Assembly: GCA_007644065.1 (NCBI GenBank)
Contig: VJWN01000007.1
Location: 2,820,167-2,884,166, forward strand
Direction of reading: 5' to 3'
DNA: 64,000 nt
Source of the DNA: Margaritispora aquatica
Lineage: Eukaryota > Ascomycota > Leotiomycetes > Helotiales > Discinellaceae
The translations under genes were made by a program, and so were the position numbers. Below are positions 43,317-55,789 of the stretch, in pieces. Positions within the stretch are counted from its first letter, which is position 1. Each line of letters begins with the position of its first letter. The notes beneath the pieces are model-generated. The model did no database searches. It was given only the letters and a program-made list of their open reading frames with translations, and was not told where the DNA came from.

Positions 43317-46300
43317 TCACACCGAGCGAGAATTCGACGCATGCCAGAACGAATCAAACCCGCGGGACTTGCTCAGCAAACCGAATTTTGACGACTCCAC
43401 CAAGAACTAAACACCGAGTAAAAGAAGAAGAAAATCAGGGGAAGAGAAACAAATATACTCACACCTAAAAACAAAAGCACCAGATTACTCCCAATGAACG
43501 CTATCAAGATGCCCAGGTCCCGCCAGCGATGATCGAAGGAGAAGCCAAGCGGCTCGTAGAACTGGTCTCCGACCTTGTAGGCGCAGTACTGGCAGGCGCT
43601 CGTGGCGTTGTCGACGATGTATCCTGCTCCGCCCGCCGAGAAGAAGTCGCTCATGTAGGCGCCGCAGGTCTGGCCGGCGGGCGCCGTGAAGCGTTGCAGT
43701 TCGGAGGTCTTGCATATGATTTCGCGGCCGTGGAGCTCGGTTACCACCATGCCGCCGATCTAAGGAGGAAGGAGGATTAGCGAGGTCTTTTGGGGTTTTG
43801 GTTTGGGTTGTGTTTTTTGCGGTTGTGTGAAGTGAAATGGGGGGAGGAGAGGGGTGGGAGCGTAGAGAAATACAAGAAGAAGGGGGAAGGAGTGGAGCAA
43901 GCTGCTGTGACCGGAGGATATGGCAACACTGAGATTCTTGAGTAGAGCAGGACGTTGAATGATGTTCAAAACAGAACTCGCTCTAGCCGAGAATCTCACG
44001 ACTACAAACACAACGACAACACATCACACCAAGTGACTTGATCTCACAAAAATCATAGGAAATAAGAGAAAGAAAGAAAGGAAACTTACGAGTCTCGTAA
44101 AAGGATCTAACTGATACAACCACGCTCTCCAGAACTTAGGGATCTGTGGCTTAGGGATCGTGACACCACAGAAGAGCGCAAACGTGATAATGATAAAAGG
44201 ATTGAGCAAGGCGGAGATAAACGGCGAGGGCGTGATAGCCGCAACCATTTGGCCAAGGGTCACGGAGAAGAGCTCCGTGATGAGGACCATCAGGAATTGG
44301 TAGCCTGCGCGGGAGGAGGTGGCTTGGAAGTTGGGCATGTCTTGAAAGTGTATTAGTGTGTGTTTGTGGGGTACAGGGTGGGTGGGACAACGTACAGTAA
44401 AGAGGGAGGAAGAAACCGACTGCGCAGAGGATCCAGTACGGCATCTCTGCTACTACCAAAGACGAAGCGAACGCGAATTGACCGTACATCCTATTTTGAT
44501 GTCAGTACTTCGCTAGAACCTACACCCTGTCGAGTAAAACTCACTTCGAAGACGCCTCACGATAATAAATCATTCTCGACATGGCATACTTAGGCTCAAC
44601 CTGGGCCAAAATAAGAGCCGGTAGGACCGTGACTTGGAAGATAACGAAAACACGGTATTGCAATGACTGCCTGTCATTACCAAGATTCAGGTATGCCAAA
44701 CCAGTGAGAATGGCGATAATGACATGGTTGAAAAGACGAGTGAAGCCATAATTGGGGGATCGCCAGAATGAAAGGTTAGTGCGCTTCTGTACGATTTTGA
44801 GCTGATGCATCAGAGGAGTAGCGAACTCTGCCTCATCTGTCTTGCGCTCACCGCCAACTTCTGCAAGACGCTCTGTTTTCATCTGAGAAATCCGGTCTTT
44901 GATATTAGCGAGCTCAGGTGACTCGGCCCAAATGTCAGCCCAGTCCCTGTCGCCCACACGTGCAGCTTGTCCGGCTCCTATGGCGTCAAGCATGTACTCT
45001 GCGACATTAGCATCAGAAGGGCAATCCGCGCCATGACGGCGGAGGTAATCCTGCAGGACGACTGCGTCCTTGCCGATATCACCGAAGTACACAGTCTGCC
45101 CGCCACGCTGGAGGAGTAGAAGACGGTCGAAGTTCTCGAACAAGGCGGCGTTGGGCTGATGGATGGTACACAGGATAGCTTGACCTGCGCCCGCGAGCTT
45201 CTTGAGGAAACGAACGATGTTGAATGCGGACTGTGAGTCAAGACCTGAAGTGGGCTCGTCGAGGAAGAGGAGGAGTTCTGGTTTTGCGGCGAGCTCGACA
45301 CCAATGGTTACCCGCTTACGTTGCTCAACTGCCAGGCCTGATTCTGGGTCACCAATGATGGCATCGGCCATGTCTTCCATTTCGAGCAGGGAGAGCACTT
45401 CCTCGACGTAAGCGTATTTTTCGGATTGCGGCACGTCAAAGGGTTGGCGGAGGTCGGCTGAGAAGCGCAGAGCTTCTCGGACGGTTTGGGTCGGCTCATG
45501 GACGTCGAGTTGTTCGGCGTAGGAGGTTCCACGTTGGAAGGCATTTCCTGGAGCGATGCCGTCGACAAGGACGTCGCCTGAGATTACACCAAGGGTTTTG
45601 CGTGCGGCGAGGACGTCAAGGAGGGTGGTCTTTCCGGCTCCTGAAGCGCCCATGAGTGCGGTCAGCTCTCCTGGTTTGACATACCCGAAGATGTTATTGA
45701 GAAGTCTCAATTCGCCGTTAGGGGTGGGTACATCGTAGTTCAGTCCTTCCCATGTGAGGATAGCTTTAGAGTTGATGCTCATTTCTGAAGCCTCGCCTTC
45801 ATGCTTCGTTGCGCGACGTTGTTCACGCTTTGCTGCGAGTGCGGCGTTCAGTTCATCACGCTCCTTGTTGCCTTTTTGATAAACCTTTGCTGCATTTCCG
45901 CCTGCGCCGAAGGTGAGCCATTCTCCAAGAGTTGCGTTGGCGATCAAGAAGCCGATGATGAGAGCGACAATGATACCAAAGTTGCGCCAGAGCTCAGAAG
46001 GGAGGTAGCCGAAGCCTTCAGTAATGTAGGCTGCACCGTCGACAATATTTGTTCCTGAGACGGAGCCGGGGAGGGTACAAACTTGGTGGGCGATGTCCGT
46101 GTAGCCTGGTCCAGATGGAACTAAGGATTCAGCAGTACAGGTCAAATCTATGCGGGAGAATTCGTTCTCCATCAAGGCTGAGAACCCTAGACCTAACGCA
46201 TTGATCCAGTAGATCCAGCGGAGGAAGACCTTCTCTGAGGGGTATTGGATCAGGTAACCACTGGTCAGAACGAAGAGGGTGATGATGGTTGCAGCAAACT

Positions 46301-48445
46301 TGATGGCGTAGTCGAAATCGGGACACAAGCAACCGACTGTTCTGAAGAAGAGAGTCATTGCAAGGTAGCCACTCAAGATCATCAGGTAAAAAGTGAAAAA
46401 GGCTCCGGCAGTTCGGACAAGGTGACACATGAAGTATACCATGATTGAGAAGACTAAAATCTGAGCAGCTGAGAATGCAGTATCCACGATGATCTGTGCA
46501 ATCCAGAGAGCCGAAGGCCTATGAAATGTATACGCTTTGTGCTTATTCACAATAGGACGTCCAATCATAGTACTTGCCAGCTCAGAGAAAGCTTGAAAGG
46601 CATTGAACAGGAGCGAGATGAAAAGCAGACCTCCACGGGTGAAAGCACCGGCTGAAGTGGTAGGCAGGTCGAGCCACACGGTACCAAGGACAATAGCAAT
46701 AACGATACTCGTGATCCACGAGACAACCAGGGAGAATTTGTCCTGCCATTTGATCAAGAATTGGCGCTGCATCAAGGCCCAGATCTGGAGGTAGTAAGGG
46801 ATATTGTACACTGATTTCTTGGATGCGCCCTTGCGCTTGCTATCTCGAACGGCGATCTCGAAGTCCTCGTGGCGTTGCTTGTCTTCTGCCACAACCTTGC
46901 GGTAGGCTTTCATTTGTTCATTAAGCAGTGTAGTGAATTTTGACTGCGTGAAAGCTGCGGCCAGCGTTTCTGGGCTGTGAGGCGCATCGGCTGCTGATCG
47001 TCCTGTGGCATACTCACGTTCAAACTCGTCAGTGCAACCAGTTAGGAAATCTGGTGTAGTCTGTCTGGGCTTCTCCTTGAAGCCTAGGCCTTCGAAGTAA
47101 GCTCTCGCTTCGCTCGCGGCGCCAAAGTACACTTGATGACCTGCGTCAATAACGAGAACCTTGTCAAATTGCTTGTAGATGTTTTCACTCGCTTGGTACA
47201 ATGAGACAAATGTGGTAGTCTTGTAGATGTTGGTCATAACACGCAGGGATTTAGCGTAATCGAGAGCTGTGGAGGCGTCGAGACCACGGGTTGAGTTATC
47301 CCATGCACATACACTGCCTGAAGTAACCATCATTTCGGCGATGGAGACACGCTTTCGCTCTCCACCGGATACACCTCGAACGAATGGATTGCCGACAATA
47401 GTGTTGCGCGTATGCTCAATATTGAACATCTTCAAAAGCGTAGTGATGACCTTGTCTTTGAATTCTCCCTTAGACATCCCGTTGGGTCGCTTTCCCGGCG
47501 TCTTCGCATCTAGCGCAAACCCAAGAGTCTGGCCGACAGTCAAAGTTGGATGATGAACATCGTCCTCCTGATTATACACCGCTTCTCCACGATACAGCTT
47601 AGCGAAAGTCTTTGCATCAAAAGGCCCATACAGCACCTCGCCATCCACGCCCGTGTAACCGTATCGCTGGTTCGCAATGACTTTGAGAAACGACGTGCAA
47701 CCTGACCCTGGACGTCCCAGCACTAACACCATCTCACCGGGATTGACGAGACCTCGGAAATCCTTGAGGATGTTGACCTCGCGTCCCTTTTTGCCTAGGC
47801 CGAAGATGTTCATGCCTGTCTCGATGACGTTGAAGAAGCTGATGAAAGCGTCTGGGAAAGTCTTGACGAAATTGGTCACGCCTCCAGTGCCTCGCACTGT
47901 TAAGCCCTCCCATACCACGCCGACGTGCTTGGATCTGATACCGGATTCCTCTTCTGCCTACTATATGTCAGCCAACTTTACTTCCCAACTCTCTAATTAA
48001 AAAACCACCGCCAATGTGTCACCAAAATAAGGGCATTGGAAGTATGAAAATAACATACACTATGATTACCCCTCAGCGTTGCCTCCAAATCAAACTGCTC
48101 ATCCTCACTAATCGAGTCTCCTGACCCAACCTTCTCAACATCCTTCCCATGCGTCTCCTTACTCCTAGACTGCGTCCTCGAGATCCTTCTGCTCGCATGG
48201 CTCAATTCGCGCTGCAAAGCCGCGAACTCTGCCTCAGCACCCTGCACATCTACACCAGTATTATGGATTGACGAATAGCCATTAGGATTCGCATGTCTGG
48301 CACTTTCCCGCTGCTTCTCGGCCTCCTCTGCGGCTGTTGAGCTGGATGTTCGTGTGGTATTTGATCGCGCCGGGGCGTGGTTTATTTTCGTTGGTTCCCC
48401 TTCCAGTGCGACTGGTGAGGATTCGTAGGTCGCTTTTTCAGACAT
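43317..48445 (-). CDS. pleiotropic drug resistance ABC transporter (ABC-G, Cdr1 type)
   Basis: Six exons (48445-48059, 47957-44545, 44490-44396, 44340-44090, 43759-43463, 43406-43317; introns 101, 54, 55, 330 and 56 nt) give 1510 residues, full length for the family, from MSEKATYESS. Topology is NBD1-TMD1-NBD2-TMD2. NBD1 has the PDR-type Walker A with Cys (GRPGSGCTS), a canonical signature VSGGERKRVS and Walker B AWDNSTRG. NBD2 has a canonical Walker A (GASGAGKTT) and Walker B (LLLFLDEPTSG) but a degenerate signature (LAVEQRKRV). That asymmetry is normal for fungal PDR pumps. Such proteins export azoles, other fungicides and plant defence compounds across the plasma membrane. The short exons at the 3' end encode the last helices and the C-terminus ending NSRSV. 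The 330-nt intron is unusually long for this window. Confidence 0.95.
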
Positions 48446-50762
48446 TGCGAGAGCTACGTCGGCGGCGTTTTGGTTGTCTCGCCTAACTTTGTTTTTGACA
48501 CTCTCAATGGATGAGTAGAAGTCAATTGAAACCTCGTGTCTGAGGGAGAAGCGAAGATTAATTATGTCCTGAATGAACAGCACGGGGAAGAAGAAATATT
48601 ATAAGTAAGGTAAGGAGGGAAAGAACTCTACCAAAAAGAAGGTGTGTATCTGCAGCACGGCAGACTGGACATCTAAACTTTTTAACAAACATGGGGATCA
48701 AGACCTCTTGGTTGTCCGTCCTTGTCCCTGCGTCCACTTACCAACCTTGAATCCTTGATAGACACTAACTCAACCGGTACTAACTGACCCTTCGGCCCTT
48801 CGATTGCGGGTCGCATTCTTCGAGTTTATCGGATTAGAACGACATCCCATTCGTCAGGTTGACCACAAAGACTCGGAAAGCGGGCGGCTTTGGTGGGGAA
48901 GTGTCAGCTTCAGCTTTGGTTCCCCACTTCTGTGAAAGATGCTAGTGCTGCTGCTTGGGTGTGCGGGCTTTTCCTGACTCATTTCGATTCACTTTTTTCG
49001 AGTTGGCTGTGTCAGGAACTTCGGGAGAGGTAGGTGAGTAAATTTTTTGTTTTTTGTTTTGTTTACATATGAGATAGAGTGCGTCAAACAAATCAACAGT
49101 ACAGTTCGATATGCACTCGATCGTGAGTAAAATGTATGAATGTTTGCCTTTCCGAACCTTCCCTCGGTATGAGTAATTCTCACATCTTGGCCTGCGTATT
49201 GTCATACCCATCAACACATCCAATTGCTTGGGATTAATCTGCTGGTCATCGAGATTCTGGTGCCTGTAAGAGAAAGTTTGTTTTTAAGCAAGTAGTGGCA
49301 AGCTTGACGAGATTGCGGGGTGCTTCGGCGGACTTTGTGTAAGAGTTTTGGGATCCAGTATTTATTTATTGCGGGCGGTTTATTGTCCGACTTGCTTTCA
49401 AATCAATGCCAATACCAAGACCAAGAATTATACGAACCCACTTCGTTTCGAAACTCGGTATGGGGATGGGGGATTCATTTGAGGTGGAGAACTTGATGTT
49501 TAACATGTTGTCTTGGGCCGTGCTTTCGGCGGGCGTTGTTGGTACGAGTAGAGTAGGTAGGTAACTTCCAAGAGAAGATCTGGAAAGACATTCAAATTAA
49601 TTTCTTGAAGAAAAAGGTGACGTTGAGTTTGAATATATGGGACTGTGACTTGGTGATAGGCAAATGATGATGAGGGACCTTGTCCGGGAGCATGGTTCCT
49701 GCAATTTGATTTGTACGGATGGACCTCCAGCTCATCTTGGCATCTAATCTTATCCCCATTATCTCCGATCAACTGTGCCTTTGAAATTACGAAGTACTGT
49801 ATCATTCCCGTGCTTTTTTTTTTCGTCTCTCCTGGGTTGGTTTACTTGTTCACAGAGATCGTAAGAAAATTTTGAAGAAAAAAAAAACTGGAGTGATGGA
49901 GTGTTCTTAGACTTTGATTTAATCCAAAGAATACTTAGGCGTGTTCAAACGGCATCTATTTGACATGATGTCGGTATTCAATCTCAGCCACTCAGTCTGA
50001 ATCGTTTACCAATCAGCATAAGTTGGTACAGAAACGTAACTCGCAAGTATATTTTAAAGCTATAAAGATTTCATTTCTCGCTTGCTTCCACGAAGCGACT
50101 GAGACGAGCTCGACGGCGTTCGCCATCTCTCATCTGCCAAAAATATCACGAAAATGTGTTTTTTCTTAGGCCGGAGTAGACTGAGAGTCCTCAGGGACTA
50201 GTGGATATCTACTAGAGTGCCATTTCGTTCGGTCAGAGCTGCTGAGGTCTTTCAACTCTACCGAGTTTGGTACTGTGGTGCGGGTTGGGAAAGGGGTTAA
50301 GCGAGCGTGATGTTTGATATGGGTATGAAGTGAGCAGAGGGTGAGAGTAACAAGGAAAATCCGAGAAAAGGGCAGTGGTATGCTGGAAACTTGTTTCTTA
50401 CTACTTTGGTCTCAATACTAGGCTTGGATATTGGATGTTACAGCTGACTGATGGAATATAGCACTGTAGAATTGTGTTGACGATTTCTGACACATGAGGG
50501 TTGTGAATCTCAGTAGGTAATCGACATGCTTGCGAGCCCTAACTGAAGTGTAGCTTGTGACCTAACTCAACTAAAAGCGGACATCCATATTTAATGCTTT
50601 CTCATAATCAGAGAAACGAACCGCAACTAGCACCCTACAAATGAGATTGAAACCAAATTCGTTCGCGTCTTCTAATTGTTAGTCGCTTCTCGATTTTGTA
50701 ACGAAGCTCCCCCCCACTTAGGATCCAAGTACTCTAGGGTTTACTCGTCTGTTAAACTCCAC
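48446..50762. other. 2.3-kb intergenic region upstream of the ABC transporter
   Basis: No gene recognised. The in-frame codons upstream of 48445 start at a non-ATG and are likely leader. The large size suits a regulated promoter for the drug pump, but no binding site can be named from sequence alone. Confidence 0.45.
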
Positions 50763-51644
50763 TCATCCATCCAACGAATACCCCACATCATCACCCTTTC
50801 CCATCTTCACCAACCGCTCCCTCATACCTTCAGCTCTCCTCCTTTCCTCACCCTCAATTCCACTTAGATCAATACTCCCAACCCACTCCCCAATCCCATG
50901 CTGCAACACATTCCTCGCCCTGGCCTCTTTGCCCTTAACATGTCCCATACTCCCATGCAACGTCATCCTCTCCTTCCCAGACGTATACACCCCTCTATGC
51001 AAGATATTATTGTCATAAAACACTACATCCCCCGCCTTCTGCTTGACTCTCACCTCGCCCGGCAAGTCCGGCGCAAACGGATCCGCATCTCGTTCGATTT
51101 GCGTACGAGCACGCGCATGACTCCCAGGCACGACAATTAAGCTCTCATCATCATAAAGTGCCAAATTCCACTGCGCATGCCAAGCCGGCTCTTTCAACCT
51201 CGCCATCTCCTCCTCCGCCGTCGCCGTCGCGGGGATATCATCCCTATGCCACCGTAGCTCGAAATCTTCATCCGGCCGAACGAGGAGGTTGAACAGCTCC
51301 AGCACTAAGTCATCGTCTTGGCATTCGAGGAGCTCTTTGACAATGTCAACGGTGGACGAGGAGAAGTAAGTTGATGTGAAGAGTGAGGAGTGAGGTAGAT
51401 TCGGATGCATCAGAAATTGCACACCCCAGATCCCGTTGGCAGCGGGGTTGTCCCCGGGTGCGATCGTCCAGGGTGGGAATTGCTTGGGGAGAGTTCGTAC
51501 GTGAGGCCAGTTTCCAGAGCGCGCGAGAGTGGTGACTTCGGTGCACGCTTTTCGCAAGATGTGGATTTGAGTGTCGCTGAGGATAGATGGGATGACGACA
51601 AATCCATCATGTTTGAGGGAGTTGAGATACGTTGATGTCGACAT
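50763..51644 (-). CDS. phytanoyl-CoA dioxygenase (PhyH) family Fe(II)/2-oxoglutarate oxygenase
   Basis: A single exon of 293 residues. It starts MSTSTYLNSLKHDGFVVIPS, the classic first strand of PhyH proteins. The iron site is complete: His133-Arg-Asp135 (LRWHRDDIP) and distal His216 (NNILHRG), with Arg226 (GKERMTLHG) placed to bind 2-oxoglutarate. Fungal PhyH proteins hydroxylate small molecules, including secondary metabolites, and only some act on phytanoyl-CoA, so the substrate is left open. No peroxisomal C-terminal tripeptide is seen (ends SLDG). The second half is Arg/Glu-rich. It stands alone next to the ACT-domain gene in the same orientation, 315 bp apart. Confidence 0.9.
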   Translation of the reverse strand: MSTSTYLNSLKHDGFVVIPSILSDTQIHILRKACTEVTTLARSGNWPHVRTLPKQFPPWTIAPGDNPAANGIWGVQFLMHPNLPHSSLFTSTYFSSSTVDIVKELLECQDDDLVLELFNLLVRPDEDFELRWHRDDIPATATAEEEMARLKEPAWHAQWNLALYDDESLIVVPGSHARARTQIERDADPFAPDLPGEVRVKQKAGDVVFYDNNILHRGVYTSGKERMTLHGSMGHVKGKEARARNVLQHGIGEWVGSIDLSGIEGEERRRAEGMRERLVKMGKGDDVGYSLDG

Positions 51645-51959
51645 TCTAAAGGCTTTTGGCTATGTGGTCTTGGAAGCTTCTAAGTTTAATATAGGTGGTA
51701 TATGGGCTTCGTAGCCGAGTTGTTGCTCTCGTATATGATTGAATTTCATTTCAATCCTGAAAAGAGTTTATAGCTCATTATCATCAACCAAGATTTGAGC
51801 GTGTAACGTTACATAACGTACGGCAGTGACTCAAAAAAGGCCATCTTATTGAAATATCAAAGTCTTTCGTCCAATGTCTCAACAAAAAATCACATAATGA
51901 CACCCATCGAAAGTGGGGTCATCTGCTTCTATCATCACGTGATATCAAAGCAACCCAAT
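51645..51959. other. intergenic spacer
   Basis: 315 bp between the PhyH and ACT-domain genes, both on the minus strand. It holds the promoter of the PhyH gene. No element recognised. Confidence 0.4.
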
Positions 51960-52469
51960 TCAAACCTCCTTCCTCCTCAGGTCGCCCGACGACGGGTCTA
52001 AAGGAGTCTCCAAGCCTTCAACGACATTCAACTCAGTTCCTATTCTCTTCCTCGCATCTTCCGCCATCTCCTCCAGCAAATTCATCGCCTCCTCCTCTCT
52101 CCCCACCGGCACAAAGCAGTGATCATGATAGAACCCAGATACGGGATTCACGCCGATATCTTTCTCGGTCAATTTAGCACTGACAGCCGCCATGAAACCC
52201 ACGGCTTCGAGCGACGAGTGGATGTTCAGCGTGATCATCTTGCATGGGAAAGTGTATTCGAGCTTGTGCGACGAAGCGGAGGAGAGAGTCGAGATGATAG
52301 TCGTCCCCTCGGCTTCCTGGAAGAGCATCTGCACAAACAGGCTCGAAGGTGTTGGCGTACCAGGTGGAAGAGTGATGAATACGAAGGATTCGGGACTTAA
52401 GCTCGTCTTGAGTGTGGTGAGTAATGCTGTGAGGTTGGTCTCTCCGGGTGCTGGGGCAGCGGCTGACAT
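51960..52469 (-). CDS. ACT-domain protein (DUF2241 plus ACT, VC0802-like)
   Basis: A single exon of 169 residues. The N-terminal half (GETNLTALLTTLKTSLSPES, FVFITLPPG, then FQEAEGTTIIS) matches the first domain of small two-domain ACT proteins found in bacteria and fungi. The second half is an ACT fold: KLEYTFPCKMITLNIHSSLE, AVGFMAAVSAKLTEKDIGVN, then VSGFYHDHCFVPVGREEEAM. ACT domains usually bind amino acids and control enzymes, but these free-standing proteins have no established role. The sequence is complete with a normal start, and no signal peptide is present. Confidence 0.85.
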   Translation of the reverse strand: MSAAAPAPGETNLTALLTTLKTSLSPESFVFITLPPGTPTPSSLFVQMLFQEAEGTTIISTLSSASSHKLEYTFPCKMITLNIHSSLEAVGFMAAVSAKLTEKDIGVNPVSGFYHDHCFVPVGREEEAMNLLEEMAEDARKRIGTELNVVEGLETPLDPSSGDLRRKEV

Positions 52470-53966
52470 TTTGCCAGATATTGATGTTGATGCAAGTATT
52501 AGGAGATGGCCTCTTAGTCCGGATCAAGTTTGTCCTCTCTGCATTGTTTTTGGGATTCTTGATATCTGCCCCCCTACGTGTCAAAGGATGACTAATTTCC
52601 ACTTGATGGATTGATTGGACAAGGTCCTCCTGCAAGTCATTGGATGGCTTGCATAAAGGATTCGATTTGTGCCCACACTTTGATTTTTCTTCTCCTTTTC
52701 GCGAGACCAAGTGGTGGTTTCTTTGTGTTCTGGTTCGGGAGTTCTTTTCTTCAAGTGATCAACTGGGGAGCCTAAGATTGAGTGCTGCCGACACATCGTT
52801 TAGGTTTTTCGTTGTTGGAAACCATGAACGGGATGATTTAAGCTTAGATGTGGTTCTCTGCATCCTCAATACGACGCAAGGATCTAAATTGGATAAAAAT
52901 CTCGTCTATTCTGTCTATCGATTGGTGGGCCTCATCTTTTTTTCTGTCTCGGTTGCCACAGCAGAGCACCTTACCTCGTCGACGCAAGGTCCGGTTCTTG
53001 CACCTACACGAACGTTGATGGGAAAACCACAATCCGGCTTCAGAAGATACATTTATCCACTATCTCGTCGATCATACACGTATATGGACAATGGTTTGAG
53101 TCAGTCAATTGACATCGAGAACTGTCGTGATGGGAACCTCAGCCGGATACGGTGCGAATCAAAGCGGTGTAAGAACCAGATTTTCTAAGATGATATCAGC
53201 TTCTTGATCAGCCCTACCTAGTCCTCGTGGGTTTGTACCACTGCCCCCATCAGATATTGCACGTGGGGCCGGAAATTACCTTTGTATAGAAAGTCAATTC
53301 TCACCATTACCATGGAAAAGGAGGTGTTGGGAAGCCTAGGTAGGTGTATCCTTTGAAGCCAAGACTCTTGGCTATCAGCACGATTTTATCCGTGTAATAA
53401 TGGTCGGCCGAGTTCGCTGTCATTCCTCCAACCATCATTCTCATGGTCGATGTCTTACAAGACTACATCCTACACAACGGAGGATGAATTACGGTGCACC
53501 AAGCTGAATCTGAACGGTCATGCCGGCGCCTGGTTACACAAAACTCTGCACAGCATGCTTCTTGGTGAGTGCTGAGTGTAGCATGTCTTGAAAAAAAAGT
53601 CTCTCAGTCAGCTCATATTACTACCGAGTGGTCAGGCACTGTTTGCCGTCATATTAACCTCAGCCGCTTTTGTCTTGGCATCCAATCGCAAATCTGGGGT
53701 AGTATATTTTCCCTGTCAAGCCTGTGTAAGGCGCAGTATCCTAGCTCCGGTTTGGTTGAACCCCTCCTTCCGCTGCTAGGTACCTATCTTATTCTGGGTA
53801 CGTCCGTCTGATATCAGCCTGGTTGTATATCCGTCGAATGTTACCTCAAGGGGGGGTTCGTGCTACTGGAAGGAAAAGTACATAAGAAGGGAGGATCTGG
53901 TATTCCATCACGGCATCCTCCTCCAGATCACCTCATTTAGATTATCTTCATCTGAACATCATCATT
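52470..53966. other. 1.5-kb intergenic region
   Basis: A 182-codon frame (52640-53188) opens at a TTG, has no recognisable domain and overlaps the promoter side of the ACT gene, so I do not call it. The last ~100 bases, including a pyrimidine-rich leader, form the promoter of the cysteine-rich secreted protein gene. Confidence 0.45.
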
Positions 53967-55789
53967 ATGAAGTTGACCTCTCTTCTCTACCTAGTTGGCT
54001 TTGGCATCTCGGGAGCGCTAGCTCTTCCTGGCTCCGGTGTCACCGGTAAGTTATAAGTACCGAAGCCACAAATTTTACTCACTAATTCTCCACAGGCCCG
54101 AGATGCATTGGAAAAGCATGCTGTGCAGGTATCGAGTGCTTTCCTGAGTCTCAGCTTGTCTACAATGCAACCACTCATACCTGTGGTTGTGTTCCGAGAG
54201 AGGAGCTAGCTGTTAGGGAAGAAGCTGCTGTCGAAGCCACAGCAATTAGCTGTGCATTGATCAAGTGCAAATCTGGCTACCACCCATACTTCAACCCAAC
54301 CCTCAAGACGTGCGTCTGTGTTTTGGACTGTCCTCTCATCAAGTGCGCCAAAGGCTATCACTCTGAAACCAACCCAAAGACTGGCTGCCCATACTGCGTT
54401 AAGGACTGCCCTCTAGTAGAATGCGCCGAAGGATATCATCTCGAGACTAACGCAACCACTGGATGTCAGACCTGCGTTAAGGATTGTCCGCAAATCAAAT
54501 GTGCACCTGGATACCATGCCATCTTCGATCCAGTTACAAAATGCCCAATCAACTGCGAACCAGACTGTCCTCAAGTACTCTGCTTGCCTGGTTATCATCA
54601 AATCATCAACCCAGACACACTGTGCCCGGCTTGCGAAAAGGATGTTGATCCTACAACTTGTCCATTGATACGATGCGCTGAAGGCACTCATCCTTTCTAC
54701 AACCCATCGACCAAGGAGTGTACTTGTAATCCAGACAACGGAAAGGAGACTTGCCTTATTGCTACTACATGTCTCACTGGATCCAGCCCTGTGTGGGATC
54801 CTGTTACCGAGACTTGTAGTTGTGTTAAGAATGCTAAGAGAGCTGAAGCAGTCGCCGACCCATCTACTTGCCCAACAATCAAATGCACAGCTACCACGCA
54901 CCCAGTCTACCATCCCAGCACCAAGACCTGCAGCTGCGAGCCCAACGAGCCAGTTTGCCCAAACACAATCTTTTGCGCTGCAGGAGCCCACAAAGTTCTC
55001 GCTCCTTACAGCAAGAAGTGTATTTGTGTACTCGACAATCCCATCCCGTCTACCTGCCCTCAGTTTAAGTGCTTGGAGAAGAATCACGTAGTCTACAACC
55101 CTGACACTAAGAAGTGCGGTTGCGTTCCTGATTGCCCAGATCTCTTCTGCATTGCGGAGATGACGCCGATCTACGATCCTCCTACAAACACCTGTGCATG
55201 CCAGTGGATCCCTGGGCTTGAGCCAACACCTGTACCAGTGGCACCAATCAGCCCTTGCGCCGATGTTCTTTGCATTGCTGAGATGCAGCCTGTTGTTAAC
55301 ACAGTGAACAACACTTGTTCATGCGAGGTATGTTCCTCTTATTTCATTACTTTTCCAGCGATATCACCTGCATGAGCATCCTCGCTTCCTGAGCCCTCCC
55401 CATCTAGAACCCTTTCACGTTTCCCTTTCCCATAGACTTCAATCAACTAACAGACTCAACAGTGGATCCCAGGCCTCGGTCCCGTCAAAGCCCGTGAAGC
55501 GGAAGCCACTGCAGGCCGCGTGCGCCTTCCTCCCTTTAACTCCTGCGACGAAGTTGTCTGCGTTCCCGGTACACAGTACTACCACAACGTCACCTCTGGC
55601 GAGTGTGGCTGCGAAGTTAGCCCTCCTACCGATATGAAGGACAAACGTGTCACCCTCCCACCGGCTACCGGGCATAATTGCGCAGGCACCATTTGTATCT
55701 CTGAGATGCATGGCGTGTGGAATGCGACAGCGACACCACCGGCGTGTACCTGTGATTGGATTCCAGGGTTTGGACCGGTTACCAGTTAG
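53967..55789 (+). CDS. secreted cysteine-rich tandem-repeat protein
   Basis: Exons 53967-54045, 54096-55327 and 55463-55789 (introns 50 and 135 nt) give 545 residues. A signal peptide (about 1-19, ending GALA) precedes about 15 units of 26-45 residues, each with four Cys in the pattern C-x3/4-C-x12-15-C-x1/2-C. The commonest form is DCPxIKCAxGYHxxxNPxTxxCxxC. Units 2-6 are the most alike, pointing to recent internal duplication; later units have longer acidic or proline-rich linkers. A WIPGxGP-type motif follows three of the last units. Two KR pairs (AKRAEAVADP and MKDKRVTLPP) resemble Kex2 sites, the first followed by an AEA run as in alpha-factor spacers. No membrane anchor. I recognise no named domain; a disulfide-rich wall, adhesive or effector-like protein is plausible. 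Confidence 0.88.

Noticed and set aside
47993..48583. Longer N-terminus for the ABC transporter
   Set aside because: The frame upstream of 48445 starts at a non-ATG and shows no conservation; MSEKAT fits the family start.
52640..53188. 182-codon open frame on the plus strand upstream of the Cys-rich gene
   Set aside because: Opens at TTG, no domain, no splice signals, mixed composition. Most likely chance within promoter DNA.
54413..55087. 224-codon frame antisense to the Cys-rich repeat gene
   Set aside because: Created by the repeated codon structure of the sense gene; no independent coding character.
53967..55789. Idea that the Cys-rich protein is a repeat-type RiPP precursor cleaved between every unit
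   Set aside because: KR pairs occur only at two places, not between each unit, so full Kex2 cleavage into repeats is not supported; partial processing remains possible.
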